A model generated the notes under the pieces. It was not told where the DNA came from. It searched no databases and was given only the letters and a program-made list of their open reading frames with translations. Below, piece by piece: positions 25,925 through 38,694 of a stretch of 64,000 bases of DNA. The number at the start of each line of letters is the position of its first letter. Within the stretch, counting starts at the first letter, position 1. A program made the position numbers and the translations under genes. This stretch comes from Paragonimus westermani (lineage: Eukaryota > Platyhelminthes > Trematoda > Plagiorchiida > Troglotrematidae): NCBI GenBank assembly GCA_008508345.1, contig QNGE01000755.1, forward strand, positions 138,043 through 202,042, written 5' to 3'.

Positions 25925-27830
25925 CTGTAAAAAATTTGGGCACGATGTAATGGAGCAAATGATTACTACAGTGTTGATGAATGCCTTTTGCATTGAAAAA
26001 TGAATGTCTTGACTTGTGTTAGCCTAGACAATTACCCTTCAAACGGTCAACTCCTAGATACATCTTTTCCAGAAATGAGTCAACAACACTACAGTTATAA
26101 AGTATCTAGGGATGTGCAAATCACTTATTGTATGTTACCTTGATTAATAAACAAAAAAATGTATTATGTGAACAGTACCAATTCCACTACATCATGGTCT
26201 TCTAACAGGAAGCACATTTTTGCAGAGATAACTCTTGTGGAAAACGGCCTTAACTGCTTAAGAATATTAGGTTGAACGACTGCTTTATAGCCCTTTAGGT
26301 TCACCCACATTCGTGCTTACTAGAGATATTCGCTTAAATATGAAAACGGCACGACAGAACGTTCTCGTTGGACTAGTATAAACTAGCCTAAATTTTCAGA
26401 AAATTTATTGAGGTATTATCCTGTCCATAGCAGCAAAAATTCTTTTTGGTTCATTCTGACTACTGGTCCACATATAAGTACGCTTGCGTAGTGCACCTTT
26501 CAGACGGTGATTTCCACAATAAACTTGCTAAAATTAGCTATCTGCTTGCAAATGGTAGAGATTCCATTCCGGAATAAAAGTATCTGGTTTAAACAATCTG
26601 TTGCATGAAATACATTCAATGGAGTGAACCTGGTAAGTTTAGTCATAACTATCCCCGTTGGACATAAAAACGTCACACAAAAGACTAGCGTAAACGGTTT
26701 GGCGACGCCACCCACCCCAACACTGTTAGTTTATCCAAACGCTTATGTGATGAATAGTACTTTTCACCCTACTACGCTGGTCTAGTGATCGCAAGGAGAA
26801 CGACGGGCTAATCACTGATGCACGGAAACTGGTATATTTTGGACTCAGGCGTATGAAATTGATCTCAGCTCCAGTTCAAGTTGTCTAACAGCCGGATTAT
26901 ATTCACTGTGCACCGGAGGCTACTCACGTTAAAACACATACTTTAACTCAAGCACAGAGAGGAAAATACATAACCTATCCAGTCAACGCGAGATGCCGTC
27001 CCCCGCGTGGAATGGTGGAACACACAACTTAATGAGTAAAACGTGCTAAGTAGGCGTTTCATTCTCTCCGGTTCTGTAGAGAATTATCGAGTTACATACT
27101 TGTAAAAACACATCATTACTAAGTGATAGGGATTTATTTCTATGTGAAACGAATAACACTCATTGTTACTTGCAGCTTCCTGATTCCCGTAGAATGTTCA
27201 TCCAACTTTCGCCCCAAAACACAGCGGAATCCAATTTCGCTTTTGTTAAAGCTGGCCAAAAATGCATGCTTTTTACGGCCAGTAGTTGAAGTTCGACCAT
27301 ACTTTTCCGAAGCAGCTGTGTTGGCCACTCCACCACTAGACTCGAATTATGCATGATTGCATTATACCACACGTGCACTCCATCACACTGACCGGTATGT
27401 AATGAGCAGATTACCCTATCTCCTTTGGTGGAGTATCAATCATGGTAGGGATAGATCCTACTAACGAGCCATATCAGGGATGAAATTAGAGTCGGTGCTG
27501 CCCTGGAGATGAACTGACATGGGAGGCCTATGAACATGAGATTGTGGTGTCACATTTTGAGTGAGTTTCTTCTTTCCGAAAACCCAGTGTTAAAAGTTCA
27601 TTTGCAGTAACATATAAAACGTGGTAACGTTTACGGCTACTCACGGTTGAAATGCGAACAGCTTGATTAAAAGGTGGGCGTAGTGTGGGGTAACGTCAAG
27701 CTACATGTAGACCCACGCATGTCTGGCTTCTTTAGTAGATCCTGGGCTCTACATCAACATTTCTGAACATACTGCTCTGCGGCAAGGTGGCTTAATTTTG
27801 ACCCTGTTAGGCCTGAACTGAGAACACTAG
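25925..27830. other. Upstream of protease gene 2; promoter and first exon not located
   Basis: The missing signal-peptide exon should be here or further right. The minus frame ending near 26500 has a hydrophobic run (FTLVFCVTFLC), but it lacks an in-frame ATG after its upstream stop, so it was not accepted. Confidence 0.35.
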
Positions 27831-28064
27831 TTGAAGAACGCGTTTGAACTTGTTGCAGAAATATGTGGTCTGATACTTGCGGAAGAGAAACGGCCTTCTC
27901 TCGAACAGCAAGCTCTGTTTATGAATGCATCCGAAACTCTATACACTGATAGAATTAAGAACATTTTATTGAAAAACTGCAAAAAATTCGACTCACGCGC
28001 GTCTGATTTATACAAACATCTCACTCCCCAAAAAAGAGCTCATTTTTCATTAGGTGGTCATTAG
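27831..28064 (+). CDS. Hypothetical exon-like open frame
   Basis: The frame opens directly after a TAG and reads LKNAFELVAEIC, EEKRPSLEQQALF, RIKNILLKNCKKF and ASDLYKHLTPQKR. It is charged, looks helical, and is unlike the low-complexity chance frames around it. There is no ATG. A CACTAG acceptor lies just before it, but no good donor was found at its end. I do not recognise it. It may be an exon of an unseen gene, a repeat-derived frame or chance. Confidence 0.2.
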   Translation: MKNAFELVAEICGLILAEEKRPSLEQQALFMNASETLYTDRIKNILLKNCKKFDSRASDLYKHLTPQKRAHFSLGGH

Positions 28065-31000
28065 TGTCAGGAGGCGCAACCTTGGGTTTTACTGGCTAAT
28101 ATATATAGGGTCACCACTAAACACCATATTCTTACAGCTTGCCCGCTGTATCTGCAAACAAAACGCATGTTCAATCCTGCTGGACTATTTTGCGGAATGT
28201 TTGAGAAAATTCGCTCGAGCAATCCGTCTCTTGGATAATTTGGTGAGTTGGGTGAGTAAGTGAGTTTGAACGTACAATTTCTGGGCTTCTGTCAGGGCCT
28301 GATAACCCAGCAGGTAGAAAGTTCTCCACGTCTGGGTATTCTAGTTATGGTGCTCGATAGAATGCAAGTGAACCGCAAAATTTTCGCAATTTTGTTTCAT
28401 CTATATGAAAAGTCTGTAACGCTACTTGTGAGAATTTAAACCGATATGTAGATGATGAAAATCGGGCTTGTAATGCCTGCGTAACCCTGTTTACCGTCAG
28501 CGTATTAATCACTAGGAATAGAATGCATGTGTACAATTTTGTGGTAGACGGTGGTCCAGAGGCTCTGTTCTACACACCGGATCAGTTAGTTCAGGAACGG
28601 CGGCAAACAACTACTAGATTTTAGTTGAGTTGACTAGCTGATTTCGGAACCTGTCTGACTGAGGTGTGTTAAGAATACCACAACCCAGTCTCGTTCTATA
28701 ATCACAAGCTTGTAACTACAAACTTCAAACAGATGTTTGGTTGTTTGTGAAATTTTTGAGGTTTCCTCCCTCAAAGTTCCCACGTAAACATTTGTTAAAG
28801 CATGGAATATCATAGATCCAGTAGCCAGTAGTTGTTCTGGAATTTCTCTGTTTTTGACTTGTAAGTAGAACAGTTCACAGCTGAACCTACTGACATCCCA
28901 GGTACTCTCTGGCGGATAGTTATGTTCGTTCATTACCTCGTATCAGTTACGCATAGTAATTGCTGGCTGGCTAGGTATATTTATATTGCTGGGCGTACAT
29001 TGATGCACAGTTATACGACAAAAATGACGATTATTTTAGATTTTTATCATTTGAACTAAATTTTCGAGGCTTCCAAATCAGTGGACCAAACTCACGTTTT
29101 GAGTAGACAGAATATGGTTTGTACTGAAATGCATGAATAATGTGTTATTGTGTCATTCTCAAACCATTTAGCTCATTTAAAAACATGGTAGGATGAACAC
29201 AAATAGTCTGCGTTTCAAGCACTAGGCGTTGTAACAGCTAAACTGAAACACTGAGACGACCAGGTCACCATGCCTGATGAGCGATGCATCCACCAGTAAA
29301 CTAACCAAAACACTGCAGATAACTTTCACTTATATAGCAATATTCTTATTTAATAGGTTTGTGACTATAAAAGGTTAGCATCTGCGTAGACCATTCGTGA
29401 ACTATTACGACGCCCATAACTTGGTTCAGATATCCTGAATTACATGAAATATTCGTATACGATTCCCTCTAAAACCACTGGCATGTTCACTGGCTTGACT
29501 TCTCGAAGAGGGAACAGAGACCGAATATCTGGCTTTCATTTATCTGAAGGTAGCTTGGATAAAATCCGAAACCACTAGCTCCTACGCATATAACAACCGC
29601 CTGCTGGCTTTGGTCCGTTCCAATCTTAATTCCATCTGAATTGTGTGAGATCATCTAACAAACAAACTCAATAAAACTTGAGCTGTGGTGGGAAAGTGTG
29701 AGTTTGATGAAACACTGTAAAACAGTCTTTAAATTACTCAGTCCAACCTTGTCAAGCACACGAAGTATGAGGATGGGAGAGGCACGCGTATACAGACCTT
29801 CTTTTGGCATGGACACTGACATCAACATTAAATACTTCGTTGGGTATGCTATCATCAACAATAACATTGAAGTGAGACAGAGTAACTCACCATATTCTAC
29901 TCTGAAGGAAACTCACCGAAATTAGTAAGACTGTCATAATGCAACTCCAGATGAACCACCTCATGCTTCATCAACCGTTCAGTGTTTAAGCCTCATCTAC
30001 CGATTACCACCCTTCTTTTATGTGTTTCTCTTACTGCTATACACGTAAGAGATCGTGTTCTCGTTGGACAGTTTTCTAGGCGAACTGAAGGTCACTCCGT
30101 TCGTTATTAGGCAGGGTGACAAAACGGGCACTGCTGAACGAATATAACGTCGCCTGGTTCACATCTGGTGTGAAAATGAAGTCCAGAATTTTGCATCTCG
30201 TTAAGGGTTTATTAACACGGAGAATGGTGAAGAGTGATATGAAGATACTCCGAGGAACATACCGGTAGCGTGTGCTGAAGCCAGTTGAGCGAGACGCTAT
30301 TCGTTATGCACATATCGCTATAACGTGTAATTGTACAATTTTCATTACGCTTCGTTTCACTTCAAGTAATTTGATATATCGTTCGGTCTACGACCTCCTT
30401 CGTATTGTCGGCTGATGTCGACGTTAATGTCTGGTTTGAATTTGGTCTATGTGTACACGACGCAGTGTACCCTTCTGCATTGCACCGCTAATGAATAATC
30501 GTTATCGTGTATTACGTTCAGCGTTTAACTTTAAACTTCCGTAAGATTTATCTTAGGGCAAAGCAACACAACTGCCACTTTCATGCGTGTTACAGTGGAG
30601 TTGTGAAACACCGACCGGTCTCAAGTACACTGAGGTCAACCTCGAATAAAATCGTTGGTAAAAGTGATTATTGGTTTTTCAATGCGAGTACAACAAACCA
30701 AGCGGGTCATCCATAACTGAACGTATCTGGTGACGGCCCGATTTTATCTCACACCTTTGCATTAAATGTCTCTCATGCAAACACACTTCTGTGGAGATTT
30801 GTCTCATCCGATGGTTGGAAATTTTTCTTATGATGGTTTCGAGATGGTTTCGTGTCCTTGCTTGGATGGTTGGGATGCTAAACCATTTGTCGAATTCCGT
30901 TATCCACGTGCTTCCATCAGTCTGGCGCGAAGTCCACACTAACCTTTCAGTCTGTCAGACCGTAAATCTAACAACCATGTATGCGTAATGCAGAATTACT

Positions 31001-31499
31001 GTGCGTCAAATGCTTGCTGCGGAATCACAGTACACAAACTCACCAGACACTGATCACAGTGAATTGAATTTATGTTGGTCGACAAACTACCTGTACATAT
31101 TCATGGGCCGATAGGAGGAATTGATGCACAGCCGATTACTTGATTCGTGAATGCTTTCATGCTCAAACCATTGACACCTGGCTTTACCAGCTTAACTTCA
31201 GTATAGTAAATTATATATTAAGACGGCTAATACACGGGTTATTAGACAAGCTAGTGAGTTTACCGTCAGAGATCAAGACACCGCATTCTCTATCAGTATA
31301 TATCAGACAACCACAAACCAACATACGGGCAGTGAGTTAGTGTTTCATGCCTCAATGATTGCCCGTAGATCAGAAGTCCCTTCAAAGAATAGTTAACCTA
31401 TATGTTGGTAAATAAATGTATGGTTTGACCCAGCAAACATCTTGAGCATCTTCTCCCGATGGAATTTTCGGATTCTCCCAAGAATCCACTTGTGAAGAG
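28065..31499. other. No gene recognised
   Basis: Only short frames on both strands, none with a domain or convincing splice sites. Confidence 0.4.
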
Positions 31500-32250
31500 T
31501 TGGTTTCAAAATGTTGTACTGACTTGGCTGTTCGTAGTCTGGCGCCGCACGATCACAATTCTTGCACATTGGTTTCACCGTTCCAATTAGGTTGTATTCC
31601 TTCAGTTATGCTTGTTATTTTCGTGGGAAGTGACAGGAACTCCCAAATCGTTATTCAACACGACAGCAAATCGAATCCCAGTAACAGTAAGAATGATCAG
31701 CTCCACCAGAAATGAATCCATATTGAGCTGCCCTCCACGGAGAATATCGTGTATTTTTGCACAATACAGTGACTTGTCTCTTCGTTGAGACAGACTCACG
31801 ATGTTGAACAATAGCTGGTCCTTAATCAGGCACACATCTTACCAGTGTCTACAATTACATGGGATCAACCTAATGGCTCTCAATCCCACTGTGTATACCA
31901 GTTCTCATGCAACCATAGATAAACTTACACAGGCATATCCGATAGATCACCGACCTAAAAAACAGAGGCGCGTGCGCTCGAGTGGAATCGGACACTCCAG
32001 TCACAAAGAATCGTAAGCCCCTATGTTCGCTGATGGGACTACACGTCGTCACAACTGGTCACAACGTGGACTTGACCTCATGCTTCAAGATCATAGCCAC
32101 TAAATTCAGTCTTCGATGTTGTTGGTTATTTATTATTGACGAGCCAATCCTAAATGCTCCCTTCCAACAATATTTGTCTTATAACTATGTTTAGACGATT
32201 CGTATGATATAGAATCTGCTTGACTAAACGATTTTAGCATCGTCCTTTAA
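31500..32250 (+). mobile_element. Penelope-like element relic A (C-terminal part)
   Basis: Broken frames read IVIQHDSKSNPSNSKNDQLHQK, stop, IHIELPSTENIVYF, then HCVYQFSCNHR, stop, TYTGISDRS. These line up with RFINRHSQQ, KKKVYIELPFKGD and HCIYQFVCNCGESYIGRTDR of the intact PLE, so the GIY-YIG domain start is recognisable. Several stops and frameshifts make it dead. A degenerate hammerhead-like string (TTGACGAGCCAATC followed by ATGCT) lies near 32120-32177. The related relic A' is at 33294-34140. Confidence 0.75.
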
Positions 32251-32820
32251 TCCGTTCGATGTTTTGGTTTTTCGATCATTTAGATTTCCAACTCATTCCA
32301 CTTGTCACGTAAATTGTATATATATATGTATACTCCTGAGTTTTTCCGTTACTGAAGATGTGATAGACAACGCATCTACGTGCGTCCGTCTTCTAAAAGA
32401 TGCATGGTACTTCATGATGAGTACCAAGTGTTTAAAGTTTAAAACTTAGTTCCCTCAAAGACTACGGCTATTTTTTGAGTAATGAAAATAGATTAAACTA
32501 AACAAATGTTTGTTTTCCTTGTTTCAGGTAGGTAACTTTCTGATTATCCTGGGTAGAGTGTGAAACCAGTGTCTTCATTTACCCTCATGAGCATTTTGCA
32601 CTGTCCTGGGAATTTATCGCACTGAACATCCTGGGACATCTTGCAGCATGGGCTATGCACACGTGTAAGATCTAGTGCCACGCCACGTATACTGGTCCAA
32701 AGGGTGTAACATCAAAAGGCTAGCAGAGATGAATCGCATATTGAGGAAAGCTGTATAAATAAGTTTGCTCAGTGTGAATCTTCTTATTGGTGGTATATGG
32801 GTGGACTTTGACAACGCAAA
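32251..32820. other. No gene recognised
   Basis: AT-rich stretch with a short TA run (about 32317-32331) between the PLE relic and the duplicated 472-bp block. Confidence 0.4.
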
Positions 32821-33292
32821 GCGTGCCCATTACTTCCATGGAACAAAATTGTCAGAACCAGTCATATACTCGTTAGCTACTAAGCCATTTAGATTACGTG
32901 CGTTGTAGTCTTAATGGACTTTGAAACAACCTACGTTTTGTCCTGGTGGGGATTATTTTTAGAGTACACAATCCATTCCATCCTTTGGCACCTGCCATTC
33001 TGATACTATCACAGGATTTCTCTCAGCAAAACGCATTTCAAATTCTCTCAGGTTAATTTGTGAGTCAGGCTCTGTGGGTTTGCTTCCTGATGGACAGCTA
33101 CACAGGAACAGTGCGATTGGCTCTCTTCTGCTTGACAGAAATGTTGTTCCAAAGATTTCTAGATTTAACTAAATCAACCAACAGCTAAAGATTTCCTTCG
33201 ACACCTAATGCATTCTCCCTTGCTCACGAGTTTCATGTATGCTTGAATTGCTCATTGTGTGTAGTTTGTTAAATTAATGTAATAGTTGAATT
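32821..33292 (+). repeat. 472-bp direct repeat, first copy
   Basis: It matches 34293-34764 at a constant offset of 1,472 with no indels. I saw only two base differences, both within its first 21 bases. It stops exactly at the single N at 33293. The adjoining PLE relics A and A' have clearly diverged, so near-identity here suggests an assembly duplication. Confidence 0.85.
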
Positions 33293-33293
33293 N

Positions 33294-34140
33294 CAAAATG
33301 TTGTACTGACTTGGCTGTTCGTAGTCTGGCGCCGCACGATCACAATTCTTGCACATTGGTTTCACCGTTCCAATTAGGTTGTGTTCCTTCAGTTTTGCTT
33401 GTTATTTTCGTGGGAAGTGACAGGTACTCCCGAATTTTTATTCAACACGATAGCAAATCGACTCCCACTAACAGTAAGAATGATGAGCTCCACCAGAAAT
33501 GAATCCATATTGAGCTGCACTCCAATGGGGATATCGTGTCGTTTCGGAAAACACAACGACTTGTCTGTTCACTAATCAGGCACACACGTAACCAATGTCC
33601 ACAACCACATGTGGTCAACCTGATGGCTCTCAGTCCCACTGTGCATACCAGTTCTCATGCAACTACGGATCAACTTACACAGGCATATCCGATAGATCAC
33701 TGACGTCAAAATAAGGCAGGTGTGCTCGGATGGATTCACAAAGAGGTCTCGGAATCGGACAATCTAGTCACAGAGAATCACAAGCCTCGATTTATGCTGA
33801 TCGGATGACACGTCGTCACAACTGATCACAACGTGGACTTGACTTCAGGCTTCAAGATAATAGCACGCCACTGAAATACAAAATTCTTCATACCTATCTA
33901 CGGAAGCCGTCGCGATAAACCAGCTCAACCACGTGTTGCATGTGCAGCAGTAAGCAGTTGTAATCCTTGAGCCCCTGTGGACGCAAATCGCATTGATTGT
34001 CATTCAGATCACACGTTTGTGTTTTTGTTGCTCGTTTCTTTTCCTATACCCCCAAGTATCTTGCACATTTAATTGGCAGTCCCCGTGTTGTTGGTTATTT
34101 ATTGTTGACGAGCCAATCCTACATGCTAGCGTCCAACAAT
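33294..34140 (+). mobile_element. Penelope-like element relic A' (C-terminal part)
   Basis: It starts directly after the N at 33293, in sequence matching 31507 onward. The frame HCAYQFSCNYGSTYTGISDRSLTSK, stop (about 33636-33711), is a GIY-YIG domain start. Downstream GFKIIARH corresponds to LTIIMRH of the intact element. Near 34090-34137 the order GTTGG, TTGACGAG, CCAATC, TGCTAGC, GTC, CAAC looks like a decayed hammerhead (core C and T changed, GAAA lost). A has a deletion of about 200 bp relative to A'. Confidence 0.75.
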
Positions 34141-34292
34141 ATTTGTTTTGCAACTGTTCTGTTGAGAGTATTCGTATGATATAGAATCCCAATGACTAAG
34201 CAATTCAAGTACCGTCCCCCAAACTGGATGATGTTTTGGTTTTTCGCTCCTCCAGATTTTCAACTCATTCCGCTGGTTATGTACTACGCATT

Positions 34293-34764
34293 GCGTGCGC
34301 ATTACTTCCATAGAACAAAATTGTCAGAACCAGTCATATACTCGTTAGCTACTAAGCCATTTAGATTACGTGCGTTGTAGTCTTAATGGACTTTGAAACA
34401 ACCTACGTTTTGTCCTGGTGGGGATTATTTTTAGAGTACACAATCCATTCCATCCTTTGGCACCTGCCATTCTGATACTATCACAGGATTTCTCTCAGCA
34501 AAACGCATTTCAAATTCTCTCAGGTTAATTTGTGAGTCAGGCTCTGTGGGTTTGCTTCCTGATGGACAGCTACACAGGAACAGTGCGATTGGCTCTCTTC
34601 TGCTTGACAGAAATGTTGTTCCAAAGATTTCTAGATTTAACTAAATCAACCAACAGCTAAAGATTTCCTTCGACACCTAATGCATTCTCCCTTGCTCACG
34701 AGTTTCATGTATGCTTGAATTGCTCATTGTGTGTAGTTTGTTAAATTAATGTAATAGTTGAATT
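34293..34764 (+). repeat. 472-bp direct repeat, second copy
   Basis: This is the partner of 32821-33292. It continues without a break into unique sequence at 34765, so this copy is probably the real one. It contains no recognised gene. Confidence 0.85.
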
Positions 34765-35238
34765 GACTTGTCGTAGGGCACAACACTTTCGATGAAAGAC
34801 ATACTGGTGCTATGAGCTTCGTTAATTTCTTGTTTGTGGCTTAGTCGAACAGTTAAAAATTGCACCCAAGTATGGTTAGTGTAATGGTGTGTTGTTAGAT
34901 ATATGCGCTTATTTGAGAGAATTGTCTCTGGGGTTAAGATAGAAATGCAATTATATATGAAGAAGTTATACACGGACAAGGTAGATGAATGCGAAATTTA
35001 AAATGCGACCACTAAAATCCCTCTGAGAACATTAGTTTGAGTTTGGCACATTTCGTAAGTTCCACCTACTCTCCCGCACCATGCCGCATCCATGTTGATC
35101 AAAATCTGTTAATTGCCAATAAAAAGGAAGTAGAGATATAACTCAAAATTTCCCCAGTTACACTTTATTGGAGCCACGTGAGCAAACGTGGGTAAATGTG
35201 TTCTAAACTACCTAAAGTGTGACTAGCATTCTTGTGGT

Positions 35239-35589
35239 TTAATGTGCGTGTGTGATGGACGGAAATAAGATAATCAGGTCACCTACAGAGAGGCAGATTG
35301 TGACCAGGCTGGTTAAACTGTTCACTTCAACGTCAATCCGATACAACGACTGGCCCACCATTGTTCCGTTAATATCCTTTATGTCAAACAATGTCGCTTG
35401 ACTATCCGAATTTCTCTGCAGCACCGCAACTGGGAATTCATTCCAGTTACTTTTGTACGTTAATATAACAAAGACTTCCCTCAGCAATACTACATATACC
35501 GAACAACGCCTTGTCAGTAAATAAAACATAATAGCGAACTTTGAATTATGATTTGAATCCAACTCAGTTGAATGGTGGTACGAGTTCAT
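35239..35589 (-). CDS. Hypothetical open frame, 116 codons
   Basis: The frame starts with ATG and reads MNSYHHSTELDSNHNSKF, a hydrophobic stretch, then NEFPVAVLQRNSDSQ. No domain is recognised. A GTGACC could serve as donor after ICLSV. It is longer than most chance frames here, but there is no other support. Confidence 0.2.
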   Translation of the reverse strand: MNSYHHSTELDSNHNSKFAIMFYLLTRRCSVYVVLLREVFVILTYKSNWNEFPVAVLQRNSDSQATLFDIKDINGTMVGQSLYRIDVEVNSLTSLVTICLSVGDLIILFPSITHAH

Positions 35590-35670
35590 GTCGGCTTTTC
35601 TAAACGGCAGCTCCTCTTTCTTCAGTCGTCTGCAATACCCATGAATGAAGACGTATGAATGACTTCCTGG

Positions 35671-35931
35671 TTATCGTGTTAATATGGAAGAGACCCAATT
35701 GGGGAAAATCTCAGCCTTCGTTAAATATTGATGAGCCACAAATACAATGGGTCCAGTTGCGCCGTCAACACCACCACCACACCAGCCAGAAGCTTCATCG
35801 GAGCCTTCGGAGATTTCACACTTGAACCAAGTAACCCATTCGACCCACTGCGTCATACCACCAAATGATCCGGAGGATTGACTGTCCACGCAGAATTCCC
35901 GGCAAGATTTTCGTGGACCTAAGTTATACAT
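35671..35931 (-). repeat. Degenerate SINE/foldback-type repeat
   Basis: On the minus strand it contains TCATTTGGTGG, CAGTGGGTCGA, GTGTGAAATCTCCGA and, further on, AATTGGGTCTCTTCCAT. The first blocks match the element at 45901-46049 and the last matches the SINE tail at 46120-46165 (CTTGGGTCTCATCTAAA). The 86-codon frame across it is a by-product. Confidence 0.55.
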
Positions 35932-36543
35932 TATGCCAGACTATTTGTCAGTATTCGTATGTTAACCGCCCATCTTTACCAGAAGTAGTCTGTTGTATGA
36001 GAACTATTTGAAAAATAATCTGTGATTTCAAGTATTTTCTTTATGTAACGAAAATCAGTTTTGATACATATTTCTGTATTGCGTTGTGGTTTGCCGGTTT
36101 CACTCATGCAGGCTGCTGTCAGTTTTACCATTTTTGGATTTCTCTCCTGGAGGTCAAGTGTTTGATCTTCTGGAGTTGTGTACGTTCCATGATGTAGATT
36201 CCCGAATAGTTTTCCACATAGTCCTTCGACAGCTGTTTACGGTTTATGTCGAACACGCACGGGGCAAAATTTACAATTAACTGTGAATTATGAAATGCCA
36301 TCAAGTTTTATTCAATATTTCAATTTAAAACTTCAGGTTCGCTCCCGTAATGAGGTAAGCGTTGTGTAAACACAGAGGAACAGCAACAACAGCGTAGTTT
36401 ACAGATCAGGCAAGAAATCACATCAATAGTCTAAGAGTAATTATTTCAACAAACTTATTCCCAATCTTTCGAGAGAAAGTGCGAGTTACACTAGTAACAT
36501 ACTGAACAGAAACAACCAAAATAATAAGCCGGTTACTGATAAT

Positions 36544-36642
36544 ACCACTCCATAGCTATCAATACAGGTCTGGTTAGAAAATTGCTCGCTGGAACCACTC
36601 CATAGCTATCAATACAGGTCTGGTTGGAAAATTGCTCGCTGG
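36544..36642 (+). repeat. Tandem repeat, 50-bp unit x2
   Basis: Two adjacent copies of a 50-bp unit (it contains CCACTCCATAGCTATC and ends GCTCGCTGG), with one A/G difference seen in the second copy (GGTTAG versus GGTTGG). Confidence 0.9.
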
Positions 36643-37099
36643 CAAGTTATTTGTAGGAGAACATTGTATGGAATAGGAACCACACGGAAAAATCTAATGT
36701 ATACGAGTTTCTGACGCAATACCACGTGTGTCAAACTATGTGCAGCTGCATCCTTATTGCGAGTAAGAAGGGATAACTGGATAGCGGGTGGAATTACAGG
36801 GGATCATTTGCCGCTCTTCTTTCGGTGTGCGGTAGACCAGGCTGCCAGGCCCCCTACAAAACGTGCGTCAAAAAAATATAACGCTTAGCAAACACCTTCG
36901 TACTGAAGATGAGATATTTCAAATTACATTATTCGCACGTACAATAATTTTGTGTCAAATGCTCATATATGTGGGAATATTTGTCAGTTGTAAGAGTATA
37001 TTTCCTGCAAGAAGAACTCAGTTCATTTGCTGCAACGTATAGTTATATTAATCAGCGAAAACAATAATTCACTCTACTGAAGTTTTTTCTAGTACATCA

Positions 37100-37784
37100 T
37101 TTCCAGACTTTCTTCCGGTAGTTCTGGTGGTGTCACTTCTGTACCAACTACACGAAGTGATATGAAATTAAGACTATGATGTTCAATGCGAATATTTCAT
37201 ATGCAGTTTTGCCACACGTCCGCTTATGAACGGTTGTGCGAGCGTGTGCTCTATCCAAATGGAGTCAGTCCGATTGAGAAAACCACGAAATATCTGATGT
37301 TAAGTCGGTTGGAATTGATGATCTTCAAAGGTTCCAGCCAAAATATTATAGCTGAGAAATTTCGCGAGTGGCCTTCCTCTTAGTGGATGGCTAGCAAAGA
37401 CCTTCGCGCGGTAATTCGTAGAGTTTCAAATTAATCTACACCAAGTTTCAAGGATGCATCCGCACCATTAAAGTCCTCACAAAATCTAGTGAAACATTTT
37501 TAATCGATCGGCCAAATTTTCAGGTTCATCATTATCACACCTAGCTCGGTGCTACCCTCTGTTCTCGCACGATAACTGCGGGGATGGTATTCTTTAAACA
37601 AATTCGAACACAAATCATTATGAGCAGTAAAATACCTAGTGTTCTTTCACAACGTTGAAGGTCATCAGGAATAGGCTTAAAACGGACTAAAAACTGCAGC
37701 GTTGAGAACAGTGTGTGAACAATCGGCGTTATAGTTTATTAATTCAGCCTCCTCTTGGGGTTACATGAACAGTTTACGCATTTC
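37100..37784 (+). repeat. 685-bp block left of the assembly gap
   Basis: It matches 38695-39379 at a constant offset of 1,595, with no difference seen. The block runs up to the first N. Identical flanks around a gap usually mean that the same sequence was placed twice during scaffolding. Confidence 0.9.
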
Positions 37785-38694
37785 NNNNNNNNNNNNNNNN
37801 NNNNNNNNNNNNNNNNNNNNNNNNNNNNNNNNNNNNNNNNNNNNNNNNNNNNNNNNNNNNNNNNNNNNNNNNNNNNNNNNNNNNNNNNNNNNNNNNNNNN
37901 NNNNNNNNNNNNNNNNNNNNNNNNNNNNNNNNNNNNNNNNNNNNNNNNNNNNNNNNNNNNNNNNNNNNNNNNNNNNNNNNNNNNNNNNNNNNNNNNNNNN
38001 NNNNNNNNNNNNNNNNNNNNNNNNNNNNNNNNNNNNNNNNNNNNNNNNNNNNNNNNNNNNNNNNNNNNNNNNNNNNNNNNNNNNNNNNNNNNNNNNNNNN
38101 NNNNNNNNNNNNNNNNNNNNNNNNNNNNNNNNNNNNNNNNNNNNNNNNNNNNNNNNNNNNNNNNNNNNNNNNNNNNNNNNNNNNNNNNNNNNNNNNNNNN
38201 NNNNNNNNNNNNNNNNNNNNNNNNNNNNNNNNNNNNNNNNNNNNNNNNNNNNNNNNNNNNNNNNNNNNNNNNNNNNNNNNNNNNNNNNNNNNNNNNNNNN
38301 NNNNNNNNNNNNNNNNNNNNNNNNNNNNNNNNNNNNNNNNNNNNNNNNNNNNNNNNNNNNNNNNNNNNNNNNNNNNNNNNNNNNNNNNNNNNNNNNNNNN
38401 NNNNNNNNNNNNNNNNNNNNNNNNNNNNNNNNNNNNNNNNNNNNNNNNNNNNNNNNNNNNNNNNNNNNNNNNNNNNNNNNNNNNNNNNNNNNNNNNNNNN
38501 NNNNNNNNNNNNNNNNNNNNNNNNNNNNNNNNNNNNNNNNNNNNNNNNNNNNNNNNNNNNNNNNNNNNNNNNNNNNNNNNNNNNNNNNNNNNNNNNNNNN
38601 NNNNNNNNNNNNNNNNNNNNNNNNNNNNNNNNNNNNNNNNNNNNNNNNNNNNNNNNNNNNNNNNNNNNNNNNNNNNNNNNNNNNNNNNNNNNNN
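37785..38694. other. Assembly gap (910 N)
   Basis: Unknown bases. Long open frames reported across it are artefacts of translating N. Confidence 0.99.

Noticed and set aside
26500..26715. Signal-peptide exon of protease gene 2
   Set aside because: A hydrophobic run is present, but the frame has no ATG after its upstream stop and no donor of the needed phase was found.
29272..29300. Hammerhead core at CTGATGAG near 29275
   Set aside because: No GAAA and no complementary stem I arms.
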